Position numbers and translations under genes: made by a program
Notes under the pieces: model-generated
Told to the model about the DNA's origin: nothing
Seen by the model: the letters and a program-made list of their open reading frames with translations, nothing else
The model's database searches: none
NCBI GenBank assembly: GCA_019359615.1
Contig: JAHHHA010000002.1
Location: 62,001-126,000, forward strand
Source of the DNA: Cyanosarcina radialis HA8281-LM2
GTDB lineage: Bacteria; Cyanobacteriota; Cyanobacteriia; Cyanobacteriales; CCAP-1448
Length of the DNA: 64,000 bases
Direction of reading: 5' to 3'
In this document: piece by piece, positions 61,339-64,000 of the stretch
Numbering within the stretch: the stretch's first letter is position 1
Layout: every line of letters starts with the position of its first letter

Positions 61339-62421
61339 TCATCTCTCTAGAGGAGGTGGTGGAGCAGCAAGTAGTTGGAATCCAAAAAGTGCGCCTCCTG
61401 AAGGCCGATTCTCTGCCCAGATCGTACCGCCATGAGCGACAACAATCTGCCGCGCTAAATAAAGTCCGAGTCCAGAACCTTTGGCTTGGCGATCGCTATT
61501 TCCTTGATAAAACCGTTCAAACAAATGAGGCAACTCCGACTCGGTAATTCCTTGCCCATTATCGCTAATTTTGACGGTGTGCTTAGTAGCATCAGATTCC
61601 ATCAATATTTCTACTTTACCCCCGCGAGGAGAATGGTTAATTCCATTAATCAGTAAATTGGCAAAGATTCGTTGCAGTTGCAGGGCATCTCCATTTACCC
61701 ACAGGAAGCGACGAAAATCCGATCGGCCGTAATTGAGCGAAACATAGACGCGACGGGTGGTAGCTAAATCAGTAAGGGTCGCGATTACTTCTTCGGCAAT
61801 TACTACCAAGTTAACGGGTTCTAAGTGCAGTTTTAAACCTTCTGTATCGTTGCGATATATATCTAGTAGTGTTTCCAACATTTGGACGGTAATTTGATGC
61901 GATCGAACCATCATCGCTAGCACTTTTTGTTGGCTTGATGTCACTGCTCCAAATTGTCCGCCTTGAAACGATTTGATAGTTTCAATTGCTCCCAAAAGAG
62001 GGGTTTTTAAATCGTGAGTCAGAGTAGAAACAAAATCTTCGCGGATGCTAGATAGTTGCTGTTGATATTGCAACTGGGCTTGAGAAAGAGCGATCGCCTC
62101 TCGATCTCGATGATAGCGAGCGCTCAACCAACCTGTAACTACTAGAGCGATTCCCGCGATCGAGCGATTAGCTACTGCTGCCAATGATAGCGGTTCATGA
62201 CCTGGAATCGATAGATTTAACAGAGTTAAAACTAAAGCAAAAAGCGTTACTTGAAACGTTAATGAATTATTCTTCGATCGCGAGGAAGCTGCTAGCAAAA
62301 TCGGTCCGGTATATAGATAGCCAAATACGTAATCTGGCGAGGTAGAAAACTCTATAATTACTACCACTGCAAATCCAATAGCGATTAACCAATATGTATT
62401 TAGAGGCTGTTTTTTAGTCAT
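61339..62421 (-). CDS. Membrane sensor histidine kinase
   Basis: A 360-residue kinase. The N-terminus has about four short TM segments (residues 8-100) with almost no periplasmic loop, so it likely senses a membrane or internal signal. The H box is VSTLTHDLKTPL (His136), the N box FANLLINGINHSP, and G boxes are SDNGQGI and GSGLGLYLARQIV. It is divergent from kdpA with 250 bases between. It lacks the KdpD N-terminal and USP domains, so it is not a KdpD orthologue. Confidence 0.92.
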   Translation of the reverse strand: MTKKQPLNTYWLIAIGFAVVVIIEFSTSPDYVFGYLYTGPILLAASSRSKNNSLTFQVTLFALVLTLLNLSIPGHEPLSLAAVANRSIAGIALVVTGWLSARYHRDREAIALSQAQLQYQQQLSSIREDFVSTLTHDLKTPLLGAIETIKSFQGGQFGAVTSSQQKVLAMMVRSHQITVQMLETLLDIYRNDTEGLKLHLEPVNLVVIAEEVIATLTDLATTRRVYVSLNYGRSDFRRFLWVNGDALQLQRIFANLLINGINHSPRGGKVEILMESDATKHTVKISDNGQGITESELPHLFERFYQGNSDRQAKGSGLGLYLARQIVVAHGGTIWAENRPSGGALFGFQLLAAPPPPLER

Positions 62422-62523
62422 CGATCGTCAACTACTTCAGGTGCAGACTTAGAACGAATATAAACGCTATCTATACTTTGAGATATAGATATAGTCTAGA
62501 AATCTAGTGTTTTTGATATAGAT

Positions 62524-62588
62524 GCCCCCGTGTAATTACCCGATCGCAATTTTATATCGGGAGATAGTTGTTCTTTTAATTAGGGGGC
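62524..62588 (+). promoter_or_regulatory. Foldable leader element upstream of kdpA
   Basis: The outer stem pairs GCCCCC-TAATTA with TAATTA-GGGGGC, with GTG bulged from the 5' arm; the inner stem pairs CCCGAT with ATCGGG. About 65 nt in all, ending 84 bases before the kdpA ATG. This could be a cis-acting RNA or an operator for the divergent gene pair. I cannot match it to a known riboswitch class. Confidence 0.45.
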
Positions 62589-62672
62589 TGACATACTACG
62601 AGAAACATGAAGGCGATCGCCTGAAGATTGCCTCATCGAACAAAAACTAAATTCACCAATCCTGTGCCATCT

Positions 62673-64000
62673 ATGTTATTAGGATTGCTTCAAATTGCCC
62701 TGACATTACTAATTGTAGTGGCGATAACTCCCTTACTAGGACGCTATCTAGCTGTAGTTTATCTCGGAAATAAAACCTGGCTCGATCCGGCAATTAACCC
62801 CGTTGAAAAATTTATCTATCGACTGGTGGCAGTGCGATCGCAAGAGCAGATGACTGGCTGGCAGTATACCCGCAACCTGCTGTACAGCAATTTAGCTATG
62901 GGCGTACTCGTTTTTTTGTTGTTGATGCTACAAGGGTTGCTGCCCTTAAATCCTACTGGGTTGAACGCACCTACCTGGGATACCGCACTACACACCACGA
63001 TCTCATTTGTAACTAATACCGATCAACAACATTACTCTGGCGAAACTACCATCAGTTATCTCAGTCAGATCGCAGCCTTGGGCTTTTTGATGTTTACTTC
63101 AGCGGCTACAGGTTTGGCTGTAGGAATTGCTTTTATTCGAGGTTTAACTGGTAGACCTTTGGGAAATTTTTACGTCGATATAACGCGATCGATTACTAGA
63201 GTGTTGCTGCCAATTTCGATTGTTGGGGCGGTGTTGTTGATAATTTTAGGCGTACCGCAAACTTTAACTGGCCCGGCAACTGTAACCACTTTAGAAGGGG
63301 CAACCCAAACTATTGCTCGCGGTCCGGTTGCTAGTTTTGAAATTATCAAACAACTGGGAGAAAATGGCGGTGGTTTTTTTGGGATTAACTCGGCTCATCC
63401 GTTGGAAAATCCTAATGCAGCTTCTAATTTGTTAGAAACTGTAGCGATGCTGTGCATTCCTACTGCTTTAATTTACACCTACGGGGTGTTTGCTAATAAC
63501 ATCAAGCAAGCTTGGCTGCTATTTGGTATGGTATTTGCCATTTTTACCATCTTAGTAGTAGTGAGTGCAGTCGGAGAGTATGGAGGCAACCCCTTAATTA
63601 ACTCTCTGTTGGGCGAACAACAGCCGAATTTAGAAGGTAAAGAAGTTAGATTTGGTTGGGCGCAGACAGCATTATGGGCAGTTTCTACCACTGCTACTAT
63701 GTGCGGGGCAGTAAATGGAATGCACGATTCTTTAATGCCAAATGGGGGCTTTTCTACCCTATTCAATATGTTTCTCCAAATAATTTGGGGCGGTCAAGGT
63801 ACGGGTACGGCTTACTTGTTTATTTACTTAATTTTGACCGTATTTCTGACAGGATTGATGGTGGGACGCACTCCAGAGTTTTTCGGGCGCAAAATCGAAA
63901 AGCGAGAAATTGTCTTGGCTAGTGTGATTTTATTAATCCATCCGATCGCAATTTTAATTCCTAGTGCGATCGCTTTGGCTTTTCCCGACACTTTAGCTGG
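62673..64000 (+). CDS. kdpA: Potassium-transporting ATPase subunit A, cut by window end
   Basis: The first 442 codons of the K+-binding, channel-like subunit of the high-affinity Kdp pump. It begins [20 protein letters not shown]. Selectivity-filter loops seen are TNTDQQ (114-119) in P1, [14 protein letters not shown] in P2 and [11 protein letters not shown] in P3; P4 lies beyond the window. Multiple TM segments. ATG chosen to match the family; an in-frame GTG lies three codons upstream. kdpB and kdpC are expected downstream. Confidence 0.96.
   Translation, partial: MLLGLLQIALTLLIVVAITPLLGRYLAVVYLGNKTWLDPAINPVEKFIYRLVAVRSQEQMTGWQYTRNLLYSNLAMGVLVFLLLMLQGLLPLNPTGLNAPTWDTALHTTISFVTNTDQQHYSGETTISYLSQIAALGFLMFTSAATGLAVGIAFIRGLTGRPLGNFYVDITRSITRVLLPISIVGAVLLIILGVPQTLTGPATVTTLEGATQTIARGPVASFEIIKQLGENGGGFFGINSAHPLENPNAASNLLETVAMLCIPTALIYTYGVFANNIKQAWLLFGMVFAIFTILVVVSAVGEYGGNPLINSLLGEQQPNLEGKEVRFGWAQTALWAVSTTATMCGAVNGMHDSLMPNGGFSTLFNMFLQIIWGGQGTGTAYLFIYLILTVFLTGLMVGRTPEFFGRKIEKREIVLASVILLIHPIAILIPSAIALAFPDTLA

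Noticed and set aside
62524-62588. Known c-di-AMP (ydaO) riboswitch before kdpA
   Set aside because: The stems are clear, but the conserved core sequences of that class were not found, so only an unclassified leader is reported.

Overview
The window comes from a cyanobacterium, probably filamentous. The octamer GCGATCGC (HIP1) recurs throughout. Gene content is typical: an ndhA-I-G-E block for the photosynthetic NDH-1 complex, a kinase with a GUN4 domain, DevBCA-type exporter genes, a cyanobacterial exosortase, EgtB/EgtD and many Uma2/PIN/DUF433-type accessory genes. Intergenic space is full of short palindromes and heptamer/octamer tandem repeats of the kinds known from Nostoc- and Oscillatoria-like genomes. 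No rRNA, tRNA or CRISPR array was seen.

Layout. 0-5 kb: mtnA, a membrane protein, an ISL3-type transposase remnant and a Ser/Thr kinase-GUN4 protein. 4.8-9.7 kb: an unsplit dnaE carrying a 433-residue intein at a site different from the usual cyanobacterial split-intein site. 9.9-21 kb: FecR-TPR protein, HxlR regulator divergent from a CPVC redox protein, secreted FAD oxidoreductase, fatty-acid hydroxylase/Rieske oxygenase/ferredoxin cluster, cutA, an acetolactate-synthase-like ThDP enzyme (candidate 2-oxoglutarate decarboxylase) and a PIN toxin-antitoxin pair. 21-30 kb: esterase, GH3 beta-glucosidase (GC-rich, perhaps acquired), MarC, MscS channel and OprB porin. 30-38 kb: succinate-semialdehyde dehydrogenase (with the ThDP enzyme it could close the TCA cycle), Uma2 protein, Zn-dehydrogenase and the ergothioneine pair egtB-egtD. 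38-41 kb: exosortase with one adjacent PTPA-type substrate, moaB and a GNAT enzyme.

41-46 kb is an accessory island. It holds a DUF433 antitoxin without toxin, dcd with a tightly linked unknown gene, a DUF2188 protein, an HNH nuclease, a two-TM protein with a CxxCx(11)CxxC zinc ribbon, and a small zinc-finger protein. Related ~90-bp repeats separate these cassettes. It is the best candidate for an uncharacterised conflict or defence locus.

46-52 kb: TetR regulator, a 5'-truncated glycosyltransferase, palindromic operators and a DevB-C-A exporter whose adaptor has a coiled coil built from 36-residue duplications. A four-unit ~42-bp degenerate tandem array follows. 52-55 kb: DUF2891, two toxin-antitoxin modules (one toxin truncated), a VOC protein and a P-loop kinase. 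55-59 kb: ndhE/G/I/A with palindromes in every gap. 59-64 kb: an acyltransferase, a histidine kinase/NarL-type regulator pair divergent from kdpA (cut by the window end), and a foldable kdpA leader.
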